Positions 18,794 to 26,353 of a DNA stretch of 64,000 nucleotides are shown piece after piece. Source of the stretch: UBA2589 sp965223235. Lineage in GTDB: Bacteria; Gemmatimonadota; Gemmatimonadetes; Longimicrobiales; Gaopeijiaceae. Below the pieces are notes generated by a model. That model made no database searches. It was not told the DNA's origin and saw nothing but the letters and a program-made list of their open reading frames with translations. Within the stretch, counting starts at the first letter, position 1; every line of letters begins with the position of its first letter. The position numbers and the translations under genes are program-made. The DNA lies in the NCBI GenBank assembly GCA_965223235.1, contig CBDCVV010000022.1, forward strand, positions 723,147 to 787,146. Direction: 5' to 3'.

Positions 18794-20299
18794 TCACCGG
18801 CCGGTACTGGCTCTCAATTCCGTGAACGCGTCCCGGTACCGGCGAGCCTGATCGAAGTCGCCCGTGCGACGATGCAGCTCCATCAGCAAGCGATACAGGT
18901 CGAGCCGCTGAGCCACTTCCAGCGATTCGGCGCCTTCGTCGGCTTGCGACGCGTGTTCGAGCGCGACCGGCAGGTTGCTCTGAACGAGCCGGGCGACCTC
19001 GTAGTGAGCCACGGCCTTGCCCGACCACTCGATCTCTGTCGCCTGAGTAAAGTACATCAACGCGGTGCGCGCATCCCTACGCTCCGCGCGGGCGGATCGC
19101 CCGAGGTTCAGGCACAGAGTCCCGTAGTCGTCGAAGTAACGCGCGTAGGCCGGGTCCAGTGGCATACCGTCTGACCCGGTCGCCGTCCGCTGGACGACGC
19201 TCTGGAGACGCGATGCGGCATCGTCCGTGTTCCCGACATTGTAGTCGACAATCGAGAGGCGCCACTCGGTCTCGTCGACCGCGCGCGACGCGCTGAGCGA
19301 CGGTAGGAGGGCGAGGTATCCGCGCCGGGCCCCTTCGAGATCGCCGGACTCCTCCAGGGCGAGCAACGAGTCCCGAGCAAAGCTCGAGCTCAGGTTCCCG
19401 TCGTCCCACGCCATCCACTCGCGCTCGCCCGCGATGTACGCGGAGTCGTCGGGGGTCGTGGCGTAGACCAGAGCCCGATCGTAGGCGTCCGCAGCGGCGA
19501 GTTCGGCGAGGCGCTGGACGTGCATGTCCCCCTGCGCCTGGATGTAGCTGAAGACCACCGTCGAATCGAGTGGCGGCACCTCTTCCACGGTGAGGTCGTA
19601 CGTGGCCAGGTAGACGTCCTCGGCCTTCTGGTAGTTCAGCGCGGCGCCGTCCCAGTTCTCCACGTAGAAGTAGTTGTTCGCGAGCATCGCGTAGACGGTG
19701 TGCTGATCTGGGGTCAGCAGGGCAAGTTTCTCCAGCTCCCGAATGGCGTCGTCGTACGCCTCGACCTGTCCCAGGCGCCGAGCCTGCAGTCCGTACACCT
19801 GGGCGAGCCACACCTGCGTCCGCGTATCGAAGGGGTTGAGCTGAAAGGATCGCTCCAACGCACCCTGCGCACTGTTGAGCAGCCTCTCGGTCTCGGCGGC
19901 GAGCGTAGCGACTTCCGTGTTCGACGACCGCAGCAAGTTGTCGAGCGCGAGGAGCGCCTCTCCTCCACGGTTCGCCTCCTCGAACGCTGCCGCGGAGTCG
20001 GCGCCACTCACGGCGGCGCCCTCTTCCAGCAATGCAGACATGGCGAGCCAGAGCGAATCGGTACGCTCGACCTCGACTCGGCCCTGTTCCTGAAGGAGGA
20101 GAGCTTCGTCCTGCTCGGGCATCGATACGAACGATTCGTCCGCGAGGGCGTCGGCGGCCGCTGCGACCGTCGAGTCCACCCCAGCCGGCACCTCGAGTGG
20201 GCCCGCCACCGGAGCCGGAGGAGGCGTACTACCACCACCTCCACACGCACCGGCGAAGGCGAGAAGAGCGAACAGGGTCCCTCTACGAAGAAGCTTCAT
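18794..20299 (-). CDS. TPR-repeat lipoprotein in motor operon
   Basis: A 501-residue lipoprotein: a lipobox (FAGAC) occurs at about residues 15-19, followed by a glycine/proline/alanine-rich linker. The rest is helical with tetratricopeptide-type repeats, for example LFQLNPFDTRTQVWLAQVYG-like and AIRELEKLALLTPDQHTVYA-like units in the middle, plus more degenerate helices to the end. TPR lipoproteins commonly scaffold envelope complexes. The start ATG shares one base with the stop of the preceding gene (TGATG), so its synthesis is tightly coupled to the anchored TonB-position protein. A secretin- or BamD-like role is possible but not shown. Confidence 0.78.
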   Translation of the reverse strand: MKLLRRGTLFALLAFAGACGGGGSTPPPAPVAGPLEVPAGVDSTVAAAADALADESFVSMPEQDEALLLQEQGRVEVERTDSLWLAMSALLEEGAAVSGADSAAAFEEANRGGEALLALDNLLRSSNTEVATLAAETERLLNSAQGALERSFQLNPFDTRTQVWLAQVYGLQARRLGQVEAYDDAIRELEKLALLTPDQHTVYAMLANNYFYVENWDGAALNYQKAEDVYLATYDLTVEEVPPLDSTVVFSYIQAQGDMHVQRLAELAAADAYDRALVYATTPDDSAYIAGEREWMAWDDGNLSSSFARDSLLALEESGDLEGARRGYLALLPSLSASRAVDETEWRLSIVDYNVGNTDDAASRLQSVVQRTATGSDGMPLDPAYARYFDDYGTLCLNLGRSARAERRDARTALMYFTQATEIEWSGKAVAHYEVARLVQSNLPVALEHASQADEGAESLEVAQRLDLYRLLMELHRRTGDFDQARRYRDAFTELRASTGR

Positions 20300-21321
20300 C
20301 ACCCTTTCGTCGCCTCCCACCATGACAGAAACACGTTGTAGAACTCTTGGGCGCGATCCCCTGAGGCCGCGCCCGTCTGAGAGTCGACCGACATGATCTC
20401 CCCTCCCTGCCGACGGACGGTACCCTCGCGCAGGGAACGACTCCGCTCCTGGAAGCCACGATCGATCAGGTATACGGAACGATCTCCGTCGACCAACACG
20501 AGATGGAGCTCGCGTAGACTCTCGTTGAACATGAGGTACAGCTCCCAGCTCCGACCCTCCGACACGAATGACGCAGTCGAGGTGAGGAAGGTGGGTTCGT
20601 AGTTCACGTGCACGCGGACCCCGATCGGCAGCGGCGCCGGGTTGGCACGCATCCACTGCCCGAGACGATCGGCTTCCGACCCGTCGAATGCCTCCGGCTC
20701 GAACTCCTCGATGACGACATCGCTCTCTTCGTCCGAGCGTTCGTTACCCGTTTGAACCGAGACGTCGGGGCCACTCGACGATCCTGACCCAATGCCAGGA
20801 TCCCCTCCCACGGACGTCTCTCGGATGCCGATACCGACGCCATCGCTCCCGCCCCGACCGGAGGGTCGATCTCGCCTCACTCCGACCGCAACGTCGTCAC
20901 CAGAGCCGAAGAGCGACTCGAAGCGATCGGTAGGCACATCCGCCTCGAGCCCGATCCCCTCAGGGCCCGCGCGGGGGTCCTCCACGTCCGTTGGCGTGGG
21001 AGAGTCATCACCGAAGAGCTCTTCGAGCTGTTCGACTGCCATCCCGACCTCTTGTTCGAAGGAGACGGCGGCCGGCTCCTCCGGAGCCACGTCCGGCGTC
21101 ACTTCTTCTTCCTCGTTCGGGTCACTCTCCGGAGGCGCCGGGGCCGCGAAGCGCTCGAACATCAGCGGGTCGAGCTCCCGAATCATGTCACGCCCGGACG
21201 CCATCGCGGGAAGCGCTAGCCCAGCGAGACCGGATTGCACTCCGACGAGGAGCGCGCCCGTCACCGTCACAGCAATCAGGCGGGGAAGGAGCGGCGAAGA
21301 CTTCGCCTGAGGACGGATCAT
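20299..21321 (-). CDS. membrane-anchored protein in TonB/TolA position of motor operon
   Basis: A 340-residue protein with one N-terminal membrane segment at about residues 14-36 and then a long, acidic, proline- and glycine-rich periplasmic region (runs such as DPNEEEEVTPDVAPEEP). A compact C-terminal domain of about 120 residues (GQWMRANPAPLPIGVRVHV to the end) follows. The layout is that of TonB or TolA, a helix that contacts ExbB/ExbD and a spanning linker, but the C-terminal domain has no YP motif typical of TonB and I cannot match it to a family. It overlaps the second ExbD gene by four bases (ATGA). A force-transmitting role is inferred. Confidence 0.68.
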   Translation of the reverse strand: MIRPQAKSSPLLPRLIAVTVTGALLVGVQSGLAGLALPAMASGRDMIRELDPLMFERFAAPAPPESDPNEEEEVTPDVAPEEPAAVSFEQEVGMAVEQLEELFGDDSPTPTDVEDPRAGPEGIGLEADVPTDRFESLFGSGDDVAVGVRRDRPSGRGGSDGVGIGIRETSVGGDPGIGSGSSSGPDVSVQTGNERSDEESDVVIEEFEPEAFDGSEADRLGQWMRANPAPLPIGVRVHVNYEPTFLTSTASFVSEGRSWELYLMFNESLRELHLVLVDGDRSVYLIDRGFQERSRSLREGTVRRQGGEIMSVDSQTGAASGDRAQEFYNVFLSWWEATKG

Positions 21322-21854
21322 CCCTCCCCTCCTTCGCCGGCCGCGGGCCCAGCCACCTCGATATCCATGCTCAAGCTCTTCGTGATCCCGAGCCGGTCAC
21401 ACATGTCCATGACGTCCACGGTCGCTTGCACAACAGAGGCAGGATGGGGCTGGATCGAAACGACCGTGCTGAGCTCTCGAGCGGCGTGGGCCGACTCTAG
21501 CGTCGCGACGATCGCTTCGAGTTCCGAGATCTCGGCTGCGACGAAGCGCGCATCGCCCTCCCCACTCGCTTCATCGGCGGGTGTGTCCGAAGCGTCGGGG
21601 CTAGAGTCCCCACCGGGCCCAGCGGCCACCACGCCGGTCACGAACTCACGCACTACGAAGCGCCCGTCCGGTTGGATCTCGACGGCGATCACCCCTCTCG
21701 CCTCGGTGTCTTCCTCAGGTACGACCTCCGGCTCTTCACCGGCGTCGGCGAGCTCCACCCGCGTCGTCGCATCGATATCCGAGATCATCAGAAAGCCGAA
21801 AAGGACGATCAAACCGATGTCGATGAATCGGATCAGGAAGCCGCGCGTGGCCAT
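21318..21854 (-). CDS. ExbD/TolR-like protein (larger copy)
   Basis: A 178-residue biopolymer-transport protein. A single N-terminal membrane helix carries the ExbD-type acidic residue (RFIDIGLIVLFGFLMIS, with the Asp as candidate proton-relay residue). The periplasmic part has the ExbD fold elements, with VIAVEIQPDGRFVV and a C-terminal TVDVMDMCDRLGITKSL resembling the usual VxxVMDxxxxAGI. An insertion of about 45 residues rich in Asp, Ser and Gly separates the two halves and makes it longer than ordinary ExbD (about 140). It starts one base after the smaller ExbD gene. Confidence 0.85.
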   Translation of the reverse strand: MATRGFLIRFIDIGLIVLFGFLMISDIDATTRVELADAGEEPEVVPEEDTEARGVIAVEIQPDGRFVVREFVTGVVAAGPGGDSSPDASDTPADEASGEGDARFVAAEISELEAIVATLESAHAARELSTVVSIQPHPASVVQATVDVMDMCDRLGITKSLSMDIEVAGPAAGEGGEG

Positions 21855-21855
21855 G

Positions 21856-22251
21856 TCAGCCTGCCCCAGCCATTTGAACCTCGAGCGCTTTGGGTACGCC
21901 TAGCTCATCGCATACACGAGATGCGTCTACGAGGTACCGCATCGGTGTGTCGTGGCTCGCGCGGATACGGACCTTGACCGGAAGCTCTCCCAACGACTCG
22001 AGCTCCTGAGCGATCGAACGGAAGAGCTGAGGCGCGCCACGCACTTCGACGCTCTCGTCGCGCAGCAGGTAGGTGCCGTCCGATCGGATCGCGACGAAGA
22101 TCACCTCCTCCGCTTCCGGAATCGGGGCCGGCGTCTCCGAGGAATCCGCCAAGTCGATCTCCGTCGCACGCACGCTGGATATGCTGATAAAGCCGAAGAG
22201 CAGAATCAGCACGACATCCACGAAACGAACGACGAAGCCCGACTTACCCAC
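21856..22251 (-). CDS. ExbD/TolR-like protein (smaller copy)
   Basis: A 131-residue ExbD/TolR family protein of normal length. The N-terminal helix contains the acidic residue in RFVDVVLILLFGFISIS, then a periplasmic domain with EVIFVAIRSDGTYLLRDE and the C-terminal RYLVDASRVCDELGVPKAL. In characterised motors the membrane aspartate shuttles protons inside the ExbB ring. It begins three bases after the ExbB-like gene and is followed by a second ExbD, as in operons where two ExbD/TolR proteins form a heterodimer. Confidence 0.87.
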   Translation of the reverse strand: MGKSGFVVRFVDVVLILLFGFISISSVRATEIDLADSSETPAPIPEAEEVIFVAIRSDGTYLLRDESVEVRGAPQLFRSIAQELESLGELPVKVRIRASHDTPMRYLVDASRVCDELGVPKALEVQMAGAG

Positions 22252-22254
22252 CGA

Positions 22255-23655
22255 TCAGGTGACCTCCGTTCCAAACGCGACGAAGTCGAGCGACTTGCCC
22301 GAGTCGCCGATCGAGGCGCGCACGAGATTCTGACCCGCGTGACTGCCCAATACGAACGGGGTGCGGGCGAAGCCCTGCTCGTCGGTCGCGACCTCGTGGT
22401 CGGCCTTCCCGTTCCCCAAGACTCCCCCACCCTCCATGACCAAGAAGCCGATCGGAACCCCATCCACGGGATTCCCGAACTGGTCGGTCACTTGCACACC
22501 GAGCGGCGTGGGCACCTTCATTCCGGCGATCGCCGCTTGGTTGTTCCCCTCGGACGACACGCGGCTCGGGGCTCCCGGTTCGATCGCCAACTCGAGCCGA
22601 GTCGAGAGCCCGGGTTGATCGGGAATCGCGACTTCGATCCCATACGAGCCGGCGCGTTCGGGGAGCGTGACCGGGACCACGACCCGACCGGAGCCGTCGG
22701 ACTCCGCGCGAAGCGACCGGTCCCCTCCGGGGAGGCTCCCACCGTCACCTGCCAAGGTGAGGAGGATGGGAACGGCCGGGGCCGGCTCACCGTCACTGCC
22801 CCGGACAACGAGCGCGAGGTCGGTCGTCGAGCCAGCCGGGACCGGGCCGTTGCCTTCGCGCTCGACATACCGCCAGTCGGGCGCTGCCGCTTCCTTGGCG
22901 ACCGGTTCGCGCGCAGGAGGACGAGCCACCTCTCGCGCCACAGGCGCTGCGACCGGCTGGGCCGCGGCGGGAGCGGGGGCAGACGCGGGCGCCGGCACCA
23001 GCTCCATGAGCCGGAAACGCAGCTCGTCGGACTTCCGCGAAACGCGCTCGAGACGCTTGCTGAAGAATGACGAGAGTTCGGTCGCGCTGAAGTTGAGGAT
23101 GATGCTGACGACTAAGCCGAGCAGCGTCGTGATGAGCGCGATCCCCATCCCCCGCAGAATCACGTCTTGTTCTGCAGTCCCTTGGAAGAAGACCGTGAAC
23201 ATGCCCCACACGGTACCCATAAGCCCCAACGCGCCCGCCGTGTCGGAGAGAAAGTCCATCCGGCGGCGGAAGACCCCGAACTGATCTTGCTGAAACGCGA
23301 CGAAGTTCGTGATCTCGTCGTGGAGGAGCGCATCACCGGGCCGTGTCTGGAAGACGTTGATCATCGTCGACCAGAGGGACGAGAGCATCGTCTCCTTCTG
23401 CTTGGCGACGGTGCGGGACACCTCTTCCAGAGAGAGCTGATCGAGCTTCAACGCCGCGAGCGAGCGCGAGGCGCCCTGGTCCCGAAGCAGCTCGTACAGC
23501 TTCAAGAAGACCTGGACGAGCCCGATGGCCAGCACGAAGAATATCGGCCACCGAAGCGGTCCGGCCTGTTGCGTGAGGCTCCAAAAATCACCGATCGCGA
23601 AGCCGTCAGGTTGCGCCTGGGCGACGAGGGCGAGGGGCGGGAGGGCGATGTGCAC
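22255..23655 (-). CDS. MotA/TolQ/ExbB proton channel protein fused to C-terminal Ig-like domains
   Basis: A 466-residue protein; ordinary ExbB/TolQ is about 220-240. Residues 1-215 are the channel: membrane helices at about 36-57, 139-159 and 168-190, with the conserved LGLMGTVWGMFTVFF and ALITTLLGLVVSII stretches. Then a proline/alanine-rich linker (about 220-258) leads to two Ig-like domains: about 270-360 (LALVVRGSDGEPAPAVPI) and about 365-463, the latter like the bacterial Ig-like/invasin type (PLGVQVTDQFGNPVDGVPI, TDEQGFARTPFVLG). By standard topology this C-terminus would be cytoplasmic, unusual for such domains. Starts at GTG with AGGA nine bases upstream. First gene of the six-gene operon. 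Confidence 0.85.
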   Translation of the reverse strand: MHIALPPLALVAQAQPDGFAIGDFWSLTQQAGPLRWPIFFVLAIGLVQVFLKLYELLRDQGASRSLAALKLDQLSLEEVSRTVAKQKETMLSSLWSTMINVFQTRPGDALLHDEITNFVAFQQDQFGVFRRRMDFLSDTAGALGLMGTVWGMFTVFFQGTAEQDVILRGMGIALITTLLGLVVSIILNFSATELSSFFSKRLERVSRKSDELRFRLMELVPAPASAPAPAAAQPVAAPVAREVARPPAREPVAKEAAAPDWRYVEREGNGPVPAGSTTDLALVVRGSDGEPAPAVPILLTLAGDGGSLPGGDRSLRAESDGSGRVVVPVTLPERAGSYGIEVAIPDQPGLSTRLELAIEPGAPSRVSSEGNNQAAIAGMKVPTPLGVQVTDQFGNPVDGVPIGFLVMEGGGVLGNGKADHEVATDEQGFARTPFVLGSHAGQNLVRASIGDSGKSLDFVAFGTEVT

Positions 23656-23819
23656 CGTGAATCGTCCTATGGTTCGGGCTTGAAAGGTGCGTCAGGGGGA
23701 ATCATTCAATCTACATCTTGGCGCTTGTGGGGGCACCGAAGACCGTTTGGGCCGGTTGCCGAGCACCCCGACGATGGCCACGTTGCGGCACTGACCCGTG
23801 GATCATGTCGAGGATCGAG

Positions 23820-25169
23820 ATGAAGAAGCTCCGTACCGTCGCGACCGTCGCGCTGCTCGCGACCGTCGCCCCCGCCCTGGATGCCCAAACCCCCTGGACT
23901 CCGCTGCAACGGGGTAGTGACAACATCGAGGTCTTGGGGCACCTGCCCCTCGGGCCCCGGCTCTCCGTGGCCGACATGGATGTCGAGCAAGAAATGCACC
24001 GGCCGTATGCGTACGTGGCTCGCATGGTCTACGGCTTCGACGGGCCCAAGGGCACCGACATCATCTCTATTGAAGATCCGGAGAATCCGGAGCTCCTCTA
24101 CGAGTGGCGGATCGAGAACCAAGACCTCCATCAGCGCACCGGCGGGATGGACGTAAAGCACTTCAAGTGGAACGACCGCTACTACCTCGTGCAGTCGCTC
24201 CAATTCGGGCAGGGTGGGCCGAACAACGACCTCGGCGCGGTGATCTTGGATGTGACCGGCCTGCCGGATCCATCGACCGTTCGAGAGGTCGCTCGCATTC
24301 ATGAGCCGGAGATGCCGGGCGGCTTCCACAACATCTTCATCTACAAGCACCAGAATGATCGGGTGTACCTCTTCACCACGGCGAGTGCCCCCGGGGCGCT
24401 CATCTACGACCTCGGCATGGTCGTCGAGGGTGACCTCGAGAACGCACGAGTGGGCATGGTGCCGGTCCCGGAAAGTCCGCTCGGCCAGGGCGGCGGCCGG
24501 GGATACCACGACTTCTACGTCGGCTACCACCCCGACACGGGCGAAGACCGGTTCTACGGCGGTGGTACCGGCGGGTACTACATCTACGACGTCACCGAGG
24601 TGGACAACCCCGAGCTACGGATCACCCTCACGGGTGTGAGCGGGGTCAGCTACGGCCACACCTTCACGCCGAGTCCGGATGGTCGGTACGTCATCGCGGA
24701 GACTGAGTACCAGTACGCCCCGCTCCGCATCTTCGACCTCCAGCCAGCACTCGAAGGCGAGGTCACGAACATCCGCTCGCCCATCTCGGCCTTCACAGCG
24801 AATTGGCAGAACCTCGTGCACAACCACGAAGTCCGTTGGCCGTACGTCTTCGTTTCTGGATACCTCGACGGCCTCCAGATCTTCAACCTCCAAGATCCGG
24901 AGAATCCGGCGACGGTCGGCTTCTACGACACGTACATCGGACCGCCGAACCCGGTTCGCTCGGCGATGTTCAACGGCGCCTTCGGTGTCGACGTCCGCAA
25001 TGAAGACGGCCTCATCGTGATCAGCGACATGTCGACCGGGCTCTGGACCTTCAAGATGGATGGCTTCCAGGGGTGGAACGGGGAGCATTGGGGCGTCCCG
25101 AACATCTCGTCGGCGCAGGATTGGGATCGTCCGGTGGTGCGGCGGCCGGTGAGTGAGGATCGGGAGTAG
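23820..25169 (+). CDS. LVIVD-repeat secreted beta-propeller protein
   Basis: A 449-residue exported protein; the signal peptide (MKKLRTVATVALLATV, ending at DAQ) supports ATG 23820 with GAGG six bases upstream. The body has LVIVD-like repeat units (for example ISIEDPENPELLYEW, IYDVTEVDNPELRI, IFNLQDPENPATVGF) that build a propeller, plus a histidine-rich pair of sites (HIHEPEMPGGFHN-like, NHEVRWPYVFVSGY). The family is widespread in secreted proteins and no enzymatic role is proven. It is divergent from the motor operon, with about 165 bases between them, and convergent with the Fic gene. Confidence 0.8.
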   Translation: MKKLRTVATVALLATVAPALDAQTPWTPLQRGSDNIEVLGHLPLGPRLSVADMDVEQEMHRPYAYVARMVYGFDGPKGTDIISIEDPENPELLYEWRIENQDLHQRTGGMDVKHFKWNDRYYLVQSLQFGQGGPNNDLGAVILDVTGLPDPSTVREVARIHEPEMPGGFHNIFIYKHQNDRVYLFTTASAPGALIYDLGMVVEGDLENARVGMVPVPESPLGQGGGRGYHDFYVGYHPDTGEDRFYGGGTGGYYIYDVTEVDNPELRITLTGVSGVSYGHTFTPSPDGRYVIAETEYQYAPLRIFDLQPALEGEVTNIRSPISAFTANWQNLVHNHEVRWPYVFVSGYLDGLQIFNLQDPENPATVGFYDTYIGPPNPVRSAMFNGAFGVDVRNEDGLIVISDMSTGLWTFKMDGFQGWNGEHWGVPNISSAQDWDRPVVRRPVSEDRE

Positions 25170-25174
25170 ATCGG

Positions 25175-25759
25175 CTACCTATCGACGAGGTACAACTCGA
25201 ATAGAGGAGCGTAGTCTCCGCCGTCGGCTGCGCGGAGGGCGTGTATGTACGCTGCTCGTATCGCCGTCGACCGATCCAGAGCCTCCGCTCTCCACTCGAA
25301 CGGTGGGCGCCCCAGCTGCCGCAACAGGAGGTCACACCACATTCTCGCGTGACGACCGTTCCCGTTCGGAAACGGGTGGACGAGCACCATGCGATGATGC
25401 AGGCGGAGCGCCGCTTCGTCCGGCGGATGGGTGTCGTGCTCCATCCAGTACCGTGCGTCCTGGACAAGCTTGCGGACCTCGACCCCGACGGTAGCCCAAT
25501 AGACTCCGATGTTCTTGTCGGACTTTCGATACGCACCCGCCCATTCCCATGTCCGGTCGAACATGCGGCGATGCAGCTGTCGGATCGTCTCCTCATTCAG
25601 GGCGTCTTCACGTGTCGCGACGACCCATTCCGCCCCGGCCAAGACGTTCGCCTGCTCCCATTCGTTGAGTTCGCTTCTCGTCCGGATGTGGCCGGGGATT
25701 AGGCCTTCCGCTTCGTCGGGATCCAGCGGAGTCGCGCCCTCGGGGTCGTGGTCAAACAT
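25175..25759 (-). CDS. mobile mystery protein B (Fic-domain protein)
   Basis: A 194-residue Fic protein. The active-site motif is HPFPNGNGRHAR (residues about 128-139), where the usual acidic residue before GNGR is Asn, as is normal in the mobile mystery protein B family. Upstream helices RQLHRRMFDRTWEWAGAYR and KNIGVY match the Fic core. Canonical Fic enzymes transfer AMP to proteins, so the Asn, which normally helps bind magnesium, leaves the activity uncertain. The start lies eight bases inside the HTH gene, which makes them a coupled pair like other toxin-antitoxin or mobile modules. Confidence 0.87.
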   Translation of the reverse strand: MFDHDPEGATPLDPDEAEGLIPGHIRTRSELNEWEQANVLAGAEWVVATREDALNEETIRQLHRRMFDRTWEWAGAYRKSDKNIGVYWATVGVEVRKLVQDARYWMEHDTHPPDEAALRLHHRMVLVHPFPNGNGRHARMWCDLLLRQLGRPPFEWRAEALDRSTAIRAAYIHALRAADGGDYAPLFELYLVDR

Positions 25760-26210
25760 CCCATAACGCTTTGGGATTGGCCCGGTACTTCGCTGTCAGC
25801 TCTCGGACGAGCGCCTCGCGCTCTGACGGCGAGGTGCTTTGTGCCTCCAGTGCCATGGAATCAGCCACGCGGCCGACCATGCGTTCAGCCGCTTCCAGCG
25901 CACGCAGCTGCAGGATGTCGTCGAGTGATCCGCGAGGCACGACTGCATACACCACCTCACAGTCCATCGCTTCGGCGAGACGTTGGAGCGAGTCCAGTTG
26001 CACCGTCCCCTTGGCCTCGTTCTTCTCGACGCTCGCCGCCGCAGTCTTGGAGACGCCGGCACGCTCAGCCACCTGCCGAAGCGACATGCCCAGCGCCTGA
26101 CGAATCGCCCTCAGCCAGCCCTCGCGGGGGGGAGATACGCCGACAAGTGCTCGTAGCGGCGAGAACGACGCGTCGAGCTGCCGCCTCCGGAGTTCGTCGA
26201 ACCTATCCAT
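25752..26210 (-). CDS. mobile mystery protein A (HTH regulator)
   Basis: A 152-residue DNA-binding protein. A helix-turn-helix of the XRE type is at about residues 38-90 (LGMSLRQVAERAGVSKTAA, DSLQRLAEAMDCEVVYA), preceded by a basic arm beginning MDRFDELRRRQLD. The family is always found beside mobile mystery protein B, as here with an eight-base overlap. It is expected to autoregulate; a large interrupted palindrome immediately upstream is the likely operator. The cause of the family's sporadic distribution is not known. Confidence 0.88.
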   Translation of the reverse strand: MDRFDELRRRQLDASFSPLRALVGVSPPREGWLRAIRQALGMSLRQVAERAGVSKTAAASVEKNEAKGTVQLDSLQRLAEAMDCEVVYAVVPRGSLDDILQLRALEAAERMVGRVADSMALEAQSTSPSEREALVRELTAKYRANPKALWDV

Positions 26211-26267
26211 ATCGATCTAATATAATAGTACGCTATGTCCGTGAACGTACTATTTAAATAGATCGAT
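26211..26267. promoter_or_regulatory. 57-bp interrupted palindrome, probable operator of mobile mystery pair
   Basis: Two nested pairs of perfect 9-bp arms share one centre: ATCGATCTA at 26211-26219 with TAGATCGAT at 26259-26267, and AATAGTACG at 26224-26232 with CGTACTATT at 26246-26254. The spacer is 13 bases. The block is AT-rich and abuts the ATG of the HTH gene at 26210, so it should overlap promoter and leader. Confidence 0.65.
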
Positions 26268-26280
26268 CCATAGAGTCAAT

Positions 26281-26298
26281 GTCCTATTTTGATAGGAC
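26281..26298. repeat. short inverted repeat beside the mobile mystery palindrome
   Basis: GTCCTAT at 26281-26287 and ATAGGAC at 26292-26298 form a perfect 7-bp inverted repeat around TTTG. It could be a second operator half or part of the boundary of the mobile module. No T-run follows, so a terminator is less likely. Confidence 0.4.
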
Positions 26299-26353
26299 GG
26301 GTACATTGGTAGGGCGATAGTGAGCTACTTGCTCGAAAGGCCGGTGCTCCGAC

